Positions 7,633-15,062 of a stretch of DNA of 64,000 nucleotides are shown piece after piece. Origin of the DNA: Spartinivicinus marinus (lineage in GTDB: Bacteria; Pseudomonadota; Gammaproteobacteria; Pseudomonadales; Zooshikellaceae); the NCBI RefSeq assembly GCF_026309355.1, contig NZ_JAPJZK010000001.1:3740501-3804500 (forward strand), read 5' to 3'. A model generated the notes under the pieces. That model was not told where the DNA came from, did no database searches, and saw nothing but the letters and a program-made list of their open reading frames with translations. Position 1 is the stretch's first letter. Each line of letters starts with the position of its first letter. The position numbers and the translations under genes are program-made.

Positions 7633-8019
7633 TTAAACAGCTCCTAAGTAGTGCGTGTACATTACTCCGCGAAAATTTTTAGGGGGTGGCATTCCTGCTT
7701 TTTTGCAATCACTTTTAATTCTTCTTATTTGATCGTACGTAAGCCAAATAAAGTGAGGCTTACGACCTTTATTCGCCTCAAAAACTTCAATATATTGGTA
7801 AATTTTATTAACTAGCTTTCGATTTTCATCACTCAATTTTTCAACATCAAATTTATTTGAAGTAGCCATTTTAATGATTGCTTGGTTAGCAATGCCTGCC
7901 GATTGATCAAGAATAAACTCAGTGACTCTTTTTTCCTTCTTATCAGCACCAATACGACGATAGTTAAATACCCTGGTTCGCGGTTTCCATGGTTGTAGGT
8001 CTAGTTCGTTATTGATCAT
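7633..8019 (-). CDS. Small phage protein, two-part
   Basis: A 128-residue basic protein. The first 60 residues are unique. From about residue 62 (LSDENRKLVNKIYQYIEVF...GRKPHFIWLTYDQIRRI) it resembles the whole of the proteins encoded at 23-256 and 8025-8255, so it is a third member of that family with an added N-terminal region. It is separated by only 2 bp from the CsrA-like gene and is part of the leftward operon. Function is unknown. Confidence 0.6.
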   Translation of the reverse strand: MINNELDLQPWKPRTRVFNYRRIGADKKEKRVTEFILDQSAGIANQAIIKMATSNKFDVEKLSDENRKLVNKIYQYIEVFEANKGRKPHFIWLTYDQIRRIKSDCKKAGMPPPKNFRGVMYTHYLGAV

Positions 8020-8024
8020 GGTTG

Positions 8025-8255
8025 TTATTGGCTTCTTCCTTGGTTTAAGGGTATAAGCCGCACACCATTAATAGTATACGGCGGCTTGCAATTATATTTA
8101 ATTAAGTTTGTTTTAAAGGCTTCTAACTGTTCTTTAGTAATATGCAGCTGCGTCGGTTTTTTATTTTTGGCTAGAGTGTAATACTCAATATATTGCTTTG
8201 CTTTTTCGTATAATTTCAGATTCTTTTTGGTTAGCTCCATTTGGTTGATTTCCAT
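8025..8255 (-). CDS. Small phage protein, paralogue of 23-256
   Basis: A 76-residue protein beginning MEINQMELT and containing CKPPYTINGVRLIPLNQ, closely paralleling the protein encoded at 23-256. It sits in the leftward operon directly before a related longer protein. The conserved pairing of this family with CsrA-like, excisionase and integrase genes in two elements suggests a shared module. Function is unknown. Confidence 0.65.
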   Translation of the reverse strand: MEINQMELTKKNLKLYEKAKQYIEYYTLAKNKKPTQLHITKEQLEAFKTNLIKYNCKPPYTINGVRLIPLNQGRSQ

Positions 8256-8284
8256 GTCAATTTCTCCATGATAGATAGTATTAG

Positions 8285-8779
8285 CTACTTAATGAGGTCA
8301 ATTGGCATAAATATTTCGTCAATTCTTGGTTTTTCTAAAAAGCTTTCTTTGATAGTAAATCGGTAGCCTTCCCCTAATGTTCTAAACAAACCATAAGACT
8401 TCCAATCACATACTTCCCCTTCTTTTGACTTCACACCAGAATTACACTCATAAGGATTAGTTGAAATACCATTGCATGCGGGACACTTGAAAGCGACTGT
8501 TTTTATTGCAGCTTTCAAGTCCTCTAGTGTTTCATATACATCAACACCCTCTAGACTGGGAAAGTTTGCCTCTTGATAATAGTTAATGGCTGAATAATTT
8601 CTGGTCTTTTCGGTAGCAGAGATAATTTCGTACTTGGAGTAGCCAAGTTTTTCTGAGTACTCGGTAAGCATTTTATTCAAAAAGGACTCAAGTTTAACTG
8701 CTCTGTCTTCTCCGACTTCTCCTTCCCAGCTACCTCTAGCCTTCTCTTTAAGTTGATTGATGATGGTTTGGGTATTCAT
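8285..8779 (-). CDS. Hypothetical protein with putative zinc ribbon
   Basis: A 164-residue protein. A helical N-terminal half is followed by a cysteine cluster, CPACNG near residue 99 with further cysteines in YECNSG and EVCDW, that could bind one zinc ion. It is preceded by a good AGGAGATAA ribosome-binding site. I do not recognise the family. It belongs to the leftward lysogeny/recombination operon. Confidence 0.6.
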   Translation of the reverse strand: MNTQTIINQLKEKARGSWEGEVGEDRAVKLESFLNKMLTEYSEKLGYSKYEIISATEKTRNYSAINYYQEANFPSLEGVDVYETLEDLKAAIKTVAFKCPACNGISTNPYECNSGVKSKEGEVCDWKSYGLFRTLGEGYRFTIKESFLEKPRIDEIFMPIDLIK

Positions 8780-8853
8780 TAATTATCTCCTTTCTCCAGG
8801 CAATAAGATGCCGTGACTCAAAATTGAGCATTAGAAAATATTTATTAATTAGC

Positions 8854-9060
8854 TTAAAAAGTTGCTGGTTCTACAAATAACTTATGTAGAGTTTTATCAA
8901 GTAAGTATCTCATACGACAACGTAAACTATTATGGACTGCTAATTTAGTTTGATACTCCTCTGTTATTTTATCCCACATCAAATCGGCTTCTGTTTTTCT
9001 TCTCCTTAGTTGCTGATTATTAATTATTTCGTTCTGAGGTAATCGGGTAGCCATAGTCAT
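8854..9060 (-). CDS. Hypothetical basic protein
   Basis: A 68-residue, strongly basic, helical protein rich in Arg and Lys. Its start overlaps the stop of the RdgC-like gene by 4 bp, so the two are translationally coupled. No family is recognised. A nucleic-acid-binding accessory role is possible but unsupported beyond charge. Confidence 0.5.
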   Translation of the reverse strand: MTMATRLPQNEIINNQQLRRRKTEADLMWDKITEEYQTKLAVHNSLRCRMRYLLDKTLHKLFVEPATF

Positions 9061-9560
9061 GCCGCCACCGTATCTAACGTAATAGCTCTTGAACTACTAC
9101 CCAGCGCTTGCATAAATAACTGTATCAAAATCTTATTGGCATCTTTATCATGATTGTTAACTACTAAACAGCCTCGTTCAGTATCAATGTACGCTTCAAC
9201 CACTGTAGTTATCGTTGGTGTCCGAGGAAGTAGCCCGGTTCTAATTTCCTGCTTCAAGTCTTCAACTTGCTGCTTTGACAGCCGTTCGCCAGTCAGGTCT
9301 TTATGATCTTCAACTGCTTCAACCACATGCTTCCTTAAAACAGCAGGTGATAATATTTTTTTCTCTAATTTAACTCTGAACAATGCTTGCTTCTTACGAG
9401 TAATTAAATAATCGCCTTTTTTAACTGGTACAAATCCGTAGCTTAATTCTTCATATTTACCACAGGGTTTAAACGCAGCTTCTCCAAACCCACCTAATAA
9501 CATTTCTACGACATAATCAGCATTGGTTTTTAACTGATATACAGTTGCGTCTTCATACAT
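9057..9560 (-). CDS. Short RdgC-like recombination protein
   Basis: A 167-residue protein matching RdgC, a DNA-binding ring protein that limits RecA activity. Recognisable segments are FVPVKKGDYLITRKKQALFRVKLEKKILSPAVLRKHVVEAVE, the basic LSKQQVEDLKQEIRTGLLPR block and a YIDTERGCLVVNNHDKDAN segment like the RdgC WIDT...LVVDA region. Host RdgC is about 300 residues, so this version covers only the N-terminal half and ends where the RdgC central domain finishes. It may modulate RecA during lysogeny or phage recombination. It overlaps the neighbouring genes on both sides. Confidence 0.7.
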   Translation of the reverse strand: MYEDATVYQLKTNADYVVEMLLGGFGEAAFKPCGKYEELSYGFVPVKKGDYLITRKKQALFRVKLEKKILSPAVLRKHVVEAVEDHKDLTGERLSKQQVEDLKQEIRTGLLPRTPTITTVVEAYIDTERGCLVVNNHDKDANKILIQLFMQALGSSSRAITLDTVAA

Positions 9561-9973
9561 AGCTCGTCTCCTTTTATATTATTATCTAACGGCAAATACT
9601 CTGGCCGTCTTCCAGTCCGTTGTACTATGCGGACTTGCCGGGGTTTATCAGGGTTATCATTCACTAGCAAAGGCACGCTATTCACAACAAATACAGCCAA
9701 TAACATCATCACCATCGGTGAAACATTAAGTGTGACGATTTTTAGCCGTATTAACTCGGCTACCAGGTGCGCTCGATTAGCAGTTTTAAGCTTGTAATGT
9801 ACGTTTTTTATTCTGCTGCTCACTGACTGAGGTTCAATATCATGATCACGAGCAATTGTCTTATCAGTCTTACCGGATAGAAGCCCTAAGCAGTACAATG
9901 TTTCGCGTGGAGCTAGATACGGATTTTCTAAGTGAGCATTCCAAGTTCCGTCTGTGATAGTGTTGCCGTCCAT
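9530..9973 (-). CDS. LuxR-type HTH protein with membrane segment
   Basis: A 147-residue protein. Residues about 20-75 form a LuxR/GerE-type helix-turn-helix (LAPRETLYCLGLLSGKTDKTIARDHDIEPQSVSSRIKNVHYKL). A hydrophobic stretch, VSPMVMMLLAVFVVNSVPLLV, follows and could be a single transmembrane helix. Proteins of this design occur as the first gene of leftward prophage operons in Pseudomonas relatives. It probably regulates transcription from the divergent control region at 9974-10142. It overlaps the RdgC-like gene by 31 bp. Confidence 0.7.
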   Translation of the reverse strand: MDGNTITDGTWNAHLENPYLAPRETLYCLGLLSGKTDKTIARDHDIEPQSVSSRIKNVHYKLKTANRAHLVAELIRLKIVTLNVSPMVMMLLAVFVVNSVPLLVNDNPDKPRQVRIVQRTGRRPEYLPLDNNIKGDELCMKTQLYIS

Positions 9974-10142
9974 AGCAATGTCCTCAAGAAGCTAACTATC
10001 AAGATATATATAAATATGGAAAATTGCAAGATTATAATATGGAAATATGAAAGGTTTTAGTGTGGGGAGCTATAAGTTGCTGTTACAATAGGATTTGAGG
10101 TGATGTTAGAATATTTTTCCTAATACCTTGGGCAAGCGAGTA
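9974..10142. promoter_or_regulatory. Divergent control region with direct repeats
   Basis: This AT-rich region lies between the leftward operon and the rightward XRE regulator. The 10-bp sequence AATATGGAAA occurs at 10013-10022 and again at 10036-10045, 23 bp apart, about two helical turns. They are candidate operators for one of the flanking HTH proteins. Confidence 0.45.
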
Positions 10143-10547
10143 ATGATTAACTTATTTGAAAAGATCAAAGAGGCTAGAGTTAGGGCTGAGCTAACTCAAG
10201 AAGAGCTGGCTGAAATGTGTGGTGTTAATAGGGCTACTGTATGCCAGTGGGAATCGAAAGATCCAACCAAGAGGTTAAAGCCAAGAAAAGCAAACTTACA
10301 CAAAATCAGTCAAGCAACAGGCGTTTCTTTAAATTGGTTAAAGTCAAGATCTGAACAAGTACATGATAATCGCTACTTGGATATAGAGAGTGAGTTAGAA
10401 AAGGAAGTATTAAGCTTGCGTCAAGAGCAGAAAGAAAAGGCTAAAAAGGCAGTGCAAGATCTATATGCAATGGTTGTGAATGATGAACTCAATTCTGATG
10501 AAATAAGTGCAATTGTCGTTTTAGCAAGAGTCCTGGGTAACAAGTAG
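10143..10547 (+). CDS. XRE-family regulator, no protease domain
   Basis: A 134-residue Cro/CI-type protein. The helix-turn-helix spans residues 5-60 (LTQEELAEMCGVNRATVCQWE), followed by an acidic helical C-terminus. ATG 10143 is preferred over 10128. The C-terminus is far too short for, and lacks, the S24 self-cleavage domain of lambda-type repressors. It is paralogous to the regulator at 11762-12190 (shared KxRxKPR after the HTH and a related C-terminal helix). The two genes converge, with an IS element between them. Confidence 0.85.
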   Translation: MINLFEKIKEARVRAELTQEELAEMCGVNRATVCQWESKDPTKRLKPRKANLHKISQATGVSLNWLKSRSEQVHDNRYLDIESELEKEVLSLRQEQKEKAKKAVQDLYAMVVNDELNSDEISAIVVLARVLGNK

Positions 10548-10573
10548 GTGTAGTGGCTCAGACCTGATCGTAC

Positions 10574-11707
10574 AGTTACCCACTTTTCTACAGGCATCTG
10601 TCAGTTTAGATTTGAGCCAAATTCTTTTCCGCCCAAACCGACTTACCATCCAGTAATGTTTGCATTGGAGTTCGTCCACAGCATTTTTTACCTTGATGGG
10701 TTCGTTTAATATTATAGTAATTTGTCCAATCGTCTAAATCTTTTTGCAGTTCATCAAGAGTCGTGTAGAGCTTTTTCCTAAAAACAACTTGATAAAACTC
10801 AGTTAAAATCGTTTTATGGAATCGCTCACAAATACCATTGGTTTGTGGTGACCTCGCTTTTGTCTTAGTGTGATCAATATCGCTTACTGCCAGATAGAGC
10901 TGATAATCATGGTCTTCAACACGCCCACAGTACTCTGTCCCCCTATCGGTTAATATTCGTAACATCGGTAATTGCTGCTCCTCAAAGAAGGGTAATACTC
11001 TGTCATTTAACATATCAGCAGCAGTGATCGCTGTCTTAGTGGTATAGAGCTTAGCAAAAGCCACTTTACTGTAAGTATCAATAAACGTTTGCTGATAAAT
11101 ACGTCCTACGCCTTTTAAATTGCCGACATAATACGTATCTTGAGAGCCAAGGTAACCAGGATGCATGGTTTCTATTTCACCACAGGCTTCGTCATCCTGT
11201 TTTTTTCTTTCAAGAGCAATGACTTGCGACTCCGAAAGAATGATACCTTCACGCGCCACCTTCTCTTCCAAGGCTTTTAATCGCTTTTTAAAATTTTCTA
11301 GATTATGCCTTAGCCAAATAGATCGAACACCACTTCCTGAAACGAATACACCTTGTTTTCTAAGCTCATTACTTGTTCTTGCTTGCCCATGAGCAGGGTA
11401 CTCAACAGCATGTGCAACAACTGCATTCTCAGTGGAATCATCAACACGGTTCTTGAGGTTCGGTGTTCTTCTGCTTTGGTTAGCAAGCGCTTCTACCCCT
11501 CCTTCCTCAGCAAGCTCTTGATAACGATAAAACGTATCACGCGATACACCCATAATTTTACAGGCTCTAGAAACGTTACCAAGCTCTTCTGCAAGATTTA
11601 ATAAACCAACTTTGTGTTTAATGATGGGGTTGCTAGTATGGATCATTGAGAGTTACCTTTGTGCTTTGATTTAAAGATGATGATGCCTTTAAGAAAAGCG
11701 GGTAACT
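10574..11707. mobile_element. IS481-type insertion sequence
   Basis: A transposase gene is bracketed by imperfect inverted repeats. AGTTACCCACTTTTCT at 10574-10589 matches the complement of 11692-11707 with one mismatch, and AGGCATC extends the match inward on both sides. The exact outer ends and target duplication are not certain; a weaker similarity (GACCTGATC against GATTAGGTC) lies 10-40 bp further out. The element lies between the 3' ends of two convergent regulator genes and disrupts neither. Confidence 0.75.
10606..11646 (-). CDS. IS481-family transposase
   Basis: A 346-residue DDE transposase. The N-terminal HTH (residues 15-55, VSRACKIMGVSRDTFYRYQ) resembles other IS3/IS481 leucine-zipper-type HTHs. 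The integrase core shows FIDTYSKVAFAKLY, ILTDRGTEYCG and NGICERFHKTIL, giving the D, D and E catalytic residues, and ends with a typical YNxxRTHQG motif. Length and motifs are complete, so it may be active. Confidence 0.9.
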   Translation of the reverse strand: MIHTSNPIIKHKVGLLNLAEELGNVSRACKIMGVSRDTFYRYQELAEEGGVEALANQSRRTPNLKNRVDDSTENAVVAHAVEYPAHGQARTSNELRKQGVFVSGSGVRSIWLRHNLENFKKRLKALEEKVAREGIILSESQVIALERKKQDDEACGEIETMHPGYLGSQDTYYVGNLKGVGRIYQQTFIDTYSKVAFAKLYTTKTAITAADMLNDRVLPFFEEQQLPMLRILTDRGTEYCGRVEDHDYQLYLAVSDIDHTKTKARSPQTNGICERFHKTILTEFYQVVFRKKLYTTLDELQKDLDDWTNYYNIKRTHQGKKCCGRTPMQTLLDGKSVWAEKNLAQI

Positions 11708-11761
11708 CTCTCTTATGCAAGAAGTAAATGTCAGATTAGGTCGAGACTAATTCAAAGTAGG

Positions 11762-12190
11762 TTACTGCTTGTGCACTCTACCCTTAATTGCACTAACTAA
11801 TGCAATAATGACTTCAGCATCATCGTAACTGATAGTATCTTCAATCACCATAGTGTGGAGTTCAAGTAAGGCTCTTTCTAGGTCCTTTCTATTGCTTTGT
11901 CTTTGAGTTTTAAGTCGATGTTCTAAATTTTTACTTTGCAGGTCAGGGTTTTGAAGAATAAACTCTGGGTCAATTTCTGAGTTGTCTGAAACTAGCCACT
12001 TATAGGGTGCACCAGTGACTTCAGCTATTCTTCTTAACATTTTTTCTCTAGGTTTTGAACGCTTACTTGGGTCTGGTGTTTCCCATACGCCTATAGTAGG
12101 TCGAGCAACGCCTAGCTTTTCTGCCATCTCTTCTTGAGTCAAGCTGGCACTGGCTCTTGCCGCTCGTATTCTTTCCCAGAGTTCACTCAT
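11762..12190 (-). CDS. XRE-family phage repressor candidate
   Basis: A 142-residue regulator with an N-terminal HTH (LTQEEMAEKLGVARPTIGVWE, residues 17-37) and a helical C-terminus (LHTMVIEDTISYDDAEVIIALVSAI). It faces the replication genes divergently, the position of a lysogenic repressor. A 15-bp palindrome lies in its promoter region. No S24 peptidase domain is present, so RecA-stimulated self-cleavage is not expected. Confidence 0.8.
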   Translation of the reverse strand: MSELWERIRAARASASLTQEEMAEKLGVARPTIGVWETPDPSKRSKPREKMLRRIAEVTGAPYKWLVSDNSEIDPEFILQNPDLQSKNLEHRLKTQRQSNRKDLERALLELHTMVIEDTISYDDAEVIIALVSAIKGRVHKQ

Positions 12191-12255
12191 ATCTTACATT
12201 AAAGTCTTGCTTTGTAATTATTAGGCTGCTAACCTGACTAACGTATTTTAAATAT

Positions 12256-12270
12256 ATGACATTATGTCAT
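12256..12270. promoter_or_regulatory. Palindromic operator upstream of repressor
   Basis: The perfect palindrome ATGACATTATGTCAT lies 66 bp upstream of the repressor start and overlaps a possible TATATT -10 box on the minus strand. It is the best candidate for an XRE-repressor binding site. Confidence 0.6.
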
Positions 12271-12292
12271 GAATGCATAAAAATACGACAAT

Positions 12293-12323
12293 AAAAGACC
12301 GGAACTCCAAAGGAGTCCCGGCC
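12293..12323 (-). terminator. Hairpin upstream of repressor, minus-strand terminator
   Basis: On the minus strand a 12-bp stem (two G-U pairs) with a TTT loop is followed by TTTT. On the plus strand the same bases give A-C mismatches, so the structure favours leftward RNA. It would stop leftward transcription entering the repressor gene from beyond 12323. Confidence 0.5.
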
Positions 12324-12482
12324 AACTAATAAACCCGAATCAACAAAGCACTAGGGGGGTGATGCCTTATGACATGCAGCCTGGAATGAGGGCAAAAGGA
12401 GTAAAAGCACTCAATCCTAACGCCTTGTTGTATGGGGAAAATATACCTAAACCATGCAGTTTTGTCATTAGACTTTGTGTTG

Positions 12483-12498
12483 CTGTACGAGTGTACAG
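12483..12498. promoter_or_regulatory. LexA (SOS) box in the early promoter
   Basis: CTGTACGAGTGTACAG is a perfect CTGT-N8-ACAG LexA box. It lies in the spacer of a likely rightward promoter (TTGTGT, 17 bp, GTATCT) upstream of the 18-codon leader ORF. The host recN promoter region has a similar box at 53311-53326. Confidence 0.75.
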
Positions 12499-12523
12499 TA
12501 TCTAATACAAAAGGAGAGCTGAT

Positions 12524-12580
12524 ATGGAAGTAGTGAAAATGAATCCACAGTGTATCTATCCAAAATCTCAATCTGGGTAA
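12524..12580 (+). CDS. Possible 18-residue leader peptide
   Basis: A short reading frame, MEVVKMNPQCIYPKSQSG, follows an AAGGAGAGCT ribosome-binding site with good spacing and lies just downstream of the LexA-boxed promoter. There is no larger gene before the replication protein at 12793. It could be a small SOS-induced effector or simply a leader; no homology is recognised. Confidence 0.35.
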   Translation: MEVVKMNPQCIYPKSQSG

Positions 12581-12730
12581 TTTAGCCGTAATTAATTAAC
12601 TGGGCTTAGGCTCAATAAAATTTATTAAATCCTAATTTAGTAGCTAGCAATTAATTGGTTTTTGCTGGCAGGGTATTTTTACGTGCTGAATTTTCTAGCA
12701 GTAGTTTAGCAAAGGTTTATTTCGGGCATA

Positions 12731-12769
12731 AAAAAACTGCTTTACCGGTCAAAGCGAAGCAGTTTTTTT
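12731..12769 (+). terminator. Terminator upstream of replication genes
   Basis: ACTGCTT (12736-12742) pairs with AAGCAGT (12757-12763), with A-runs before and a seven-T run after. It would stop the rightward early transcript before the replication genes unless antitermination occurs. The stretch 12581-12730 holds nothing else recognisable. Confidence 0.7.
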
Positions 12770-12792
12770 AACAACCAAAGGATGTAGATATT

Positions 12793-13782
12793 ATGCATGT
12801 AAATGCCGAAGAAAGCAAAATTATTACCTTTCCAGGCACAAAAGACACTGAAAAATTAGAGTCTCAACAGTCAGAGCCACCAAAAAAAGTAAAAGGATTT
12901 ATTTCAATAGACAACTCGTTGTACGAGCAGCTTTATACAGCGGACATTACACGACGCCAGAATAGAGTTTTGCTTGTGATTATTCGTAAAACGATAGGCT
13001 TTCACAAAGAGCTAGACTGGGTTGCTGCTGAGCAAATTAAAGAAGCCATACATTACAAAGGCAGTATTACTCATATTCACAGCGATATCCGTGAGCTAAA
13101 AGAGCGCAAAATAATTGTCCAACAAGGCAAACAAATTGGCCCTAATTTATCTCTTCATGAATGGGTATCAAGAAAACCAAAAGTGACCGAAAACGGTTCC
13201 AAAACAAACCGAAAACGGTCACTACCAGAAGAGGAAAACAAACCAAAAACGGTCACAAAAGAAACCGAAAACGGTTTGTCTAGTGACCGAAAACGGTTTC
13301 AAAACAAACCGAAAACGGTCACCACAAAAGACACTAATACAAAAAACAATATAACTACTACGAGTAGTAGCTCGGGGTCGTGCAAAATGAATTCATCATC
13401 CGATCATCCAGTGTTTAATCAAAAACCACCGGCAACAAGAAAAAATTCTGGCACTCCAATGACACCCGATTGGGAACCGGACTGGAAAATAATAACCGGC
13501 ATGCTCATTCGAGCAGGGATTCCACCAGAGTTTGCAAAGCAAAGCCTTGATGAATTCAGGCTGTACTGGATTGACTCTGGTGAACATCATCCATCCTGGC
13601 AAGCCAAGTTTTTTCAGAGTGTTAAATCACAGTGGCCCATTTATCAAACCAAACAGCGTAGGCGACAAGAGTTAAATCAGGCTTTGGATCAAAAAACCGA
13701 GCAGCAAGTAAAACAAATCCAGAAGCAGTGCGAAAACATGCAGCCAAGCGAAGGCTGGTCAGGTGATTTAGGGGATTTTTAG
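12793..13782 (+). CDS. Phage replication initiator, lambda O-like with DnaT-like C-terminus
   Basis: A 329-residue protein. Residues about 34-120 form the winged-helix origin-binding domain of lambda O-type proteins (FISIDNSLYEQLYTADITRRQNRVLLVIIRKTIGFHK). Residues about 130-200 are low complexity and encoded by iterons. Residues about 222-290 (MTPDWEPDWKIITGMLIRAGIPPEFAKQSLDEFRLYW) match the DnaT single-strand DNA-binding domain. It likely binds the origin inside its own gene and helps recruit host DnaB with the P-like protein that follows 2 bp downstream. Confidence 0.85.
   Translation: MHVNAEESKIITFPGTKDTEKLESQQSEPPKKVKGFISIDNSLYEQLYTADITRRQNRVLLVIIRKTIGFHKELDWVAAEQIKEAIHYKGSITHIHSDIRELKERKIIVQQGKQIGPNLSLHEWVSRKPKVTENGSKTNRKRSLPEEENKPKTVTKETENGLSSDRKRFQNKPKTVTTKDTNTKNNITTTSSSSGSCKMNSSSDHPVFNQKPPATRKNSGTPMTPDWEPDWKIITGMLIRAGIPPEFAKQSLDEFRLYWIDSGEHHPSWQAKFFQSVKSQWPIYQTKQRRRQELNQALDQKTEQQVKQIQKQCENMQPSEGWSGDLGDF
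13186..13319 (+). repeat. Origin iterons inside the replication gene
   Basis: Six copies of the 12-bp palindromic ACCGAAAACGGT start at 13186, 13208, 13242, 13264, 13286 and 13308; the third reads ACCAAAAACGGT. Spacing is 22 bp except for one 34-bp step, so sites lie on the same face of the helix. An A-rich tract and a small hairpin near 13353-13368 follow. As in lambda, the origin probably lies within the initiator gene. Confidence 0.85.
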
Positions 13783-13783
13783 C

Positions 13784-14521
13784 ATGGAACAAGCAACTCA
13801 AATCGTATCAAAATTAAGTTTTAATCCAGGTCAGCAAGATATTCACAATAACCAAAATCAAGCACTCAACCAACAACAAACTGAGAAAATTATTAACCGA
13901 GTGTTTGAACAACTGCAAGCGATCAGACCTGCTTGGAAACTATCGTTACCAGACGGGCGAGCAGAGGCCATGGCCAAAAAAGAGTGGACCAAGGCATTCA
14001 TCAAAAACGGTATTTTAAGTTTTGAACAGCTACGCCTGGGTTTTGATAAAGCCAGATCAATTGATGATAAATATTTTCCTGACCCTGGCACATTCATCAA
14101 GTGGTGTACACCTCAACTTGAAGACTTGGGACTGCCTGAGCCTGCAACCGCGTATCACGAAGCTTGCAAACACGCCCATGAATTAACCCCAAGCAAAGCC
14201 AAATGGTCTCACCAAGCCGTATACGAAGCAGCAAAGCAAACCGGTTTCTTTGAATTAAAGTCAATGGCAGAAAAACACATACTGCCGGTATTCACCAGAA
14301 ACTACGACATTATCACTAAAAAAATACTGAAGGGTGAGCCCATCAGCGATATACCCAAAGCCCTACCTGGCCAAGTACAACAAACCCTTGCTGAACGTAA
14401 CAAAGCTTACCACGATGAACAGCAACAACAGCAAATACAACAAGCAGGCTTAAGCCATTTAAGTAATAAAACTGATGCGATGGCTGCTATCAAAGGAATG
14501 TTAAACAGAGGAGTTCAATAA
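13784..14521 (+). CDS. Lambda P-like replication protein (helicase recruiter)
   Basis: A 245-residue protein resembling lambda P. The central segment is RPAWKLSLPDGRAEAMAKKEWTKAF, followed by FPDPGTFIKWCTP, the family's best-conserved part. The C-terminus is Gln-rich. P-type proteins bring host DnaB helicase to the O-bound origin. It starts 2 bp after the O-like gene ends and its stop overlaps the next start. Confidence 0.82.
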   Translation: MEQATQIVSKLSFNPGQQDIHNNQNQALNQQQTEKIINRVFEQLQAIRPAWKLSLPDGRAEAMAKKEWTKAFIKNGILSFEQLRLGFDKARSIDDKYFPDPGTFIKWCTPQLEDLGLPEPATAYHEACKHAHELTPSKAKWSHQAVYEAAKQTGFFELKSMAEKHILPVFTRNYDIITKKILKGEPISDIPKALPGQVQQTLAERNKAYHDEQQQQQIQQAGLSHLSNKTDAMAAIKGMLNRGVQ

Positions 14522-14901
14522 TGGCTGACTTTAAACGCGAAAAACGATACTACGTACTGAAATTATCTGACATTCAGCATTTAAGTAGAGATGATCACGC
14601 AAAGCTTCTAAGTATTGGAGTAAAAGCCGATCAATTCCGCCAGCAACATGGCAAGCAAGACTTAGAGTGTGTAGTTGTTGAAAGCGACTGGCCTGAATAC
14701 GAAATTGTATGGTCGCTAATTGAAGCCAGAGAGACAGCCAAATCAGAAGTACAAAAGCTCAAAAGTATATTTCACCGTCTTCGTAATGAAACTGAAAAAG
14801 CTGCTCATGCTTACGCAGTTGCTTGTGATGTAGGCCCAGAAAGATTATTTGCTTTTGAGGTCTACGACAGAATTCGTCATGTAACCAGGAAGTTTTATTA
14901 A
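14521..14901 (+). CDS. Hypothetical early phage protein
   Basis: A 126-residue protein with a central helical region that may be coiled coil (ETAKSEVQKLKSIFHRLRNETEKAA). Its start overlaps the stop of the P-like gene. The family is not recognised. Confidence 0.6.
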   Translation: MADFKREKRYYVLKLSDIQHLSRDDHAKLLSIGVKADQFRQQHGKQDLECVVVESDWPEYEIVWSLIEARETAKSEVQKLKSIFHRLRNETEKAAHAYAVACDVGPERLFAFEVYDRIRHVTRKFY

Positions 14902-15062
14902 AAAAAGCACTGCTTCGTCAACGCTGTTTAGGGGTAGTGAGTAAAACGAAGCAATGCACACGGGGGCTACCGTGCAATCAGTATGACCCTAGCCAATTAA
15001 AGAAGTTCACCGCTAACGACGTCTTTACAAATAAATCATTAAGCGTACAGGGAGATAAGCTA

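Noticed and set aside
13186-13319. Iterons as a CRISPR array
   Set aside because: The repeats are 12 bp with 10-bp spacers inside a coding gene and are palindromic; no cas genes are nearby.
14937-15062. GTG start for the DUF1643 protein
   Set aside because: It adds residues not seen in the family; ATG 15063 has a better ribosome-binding site.
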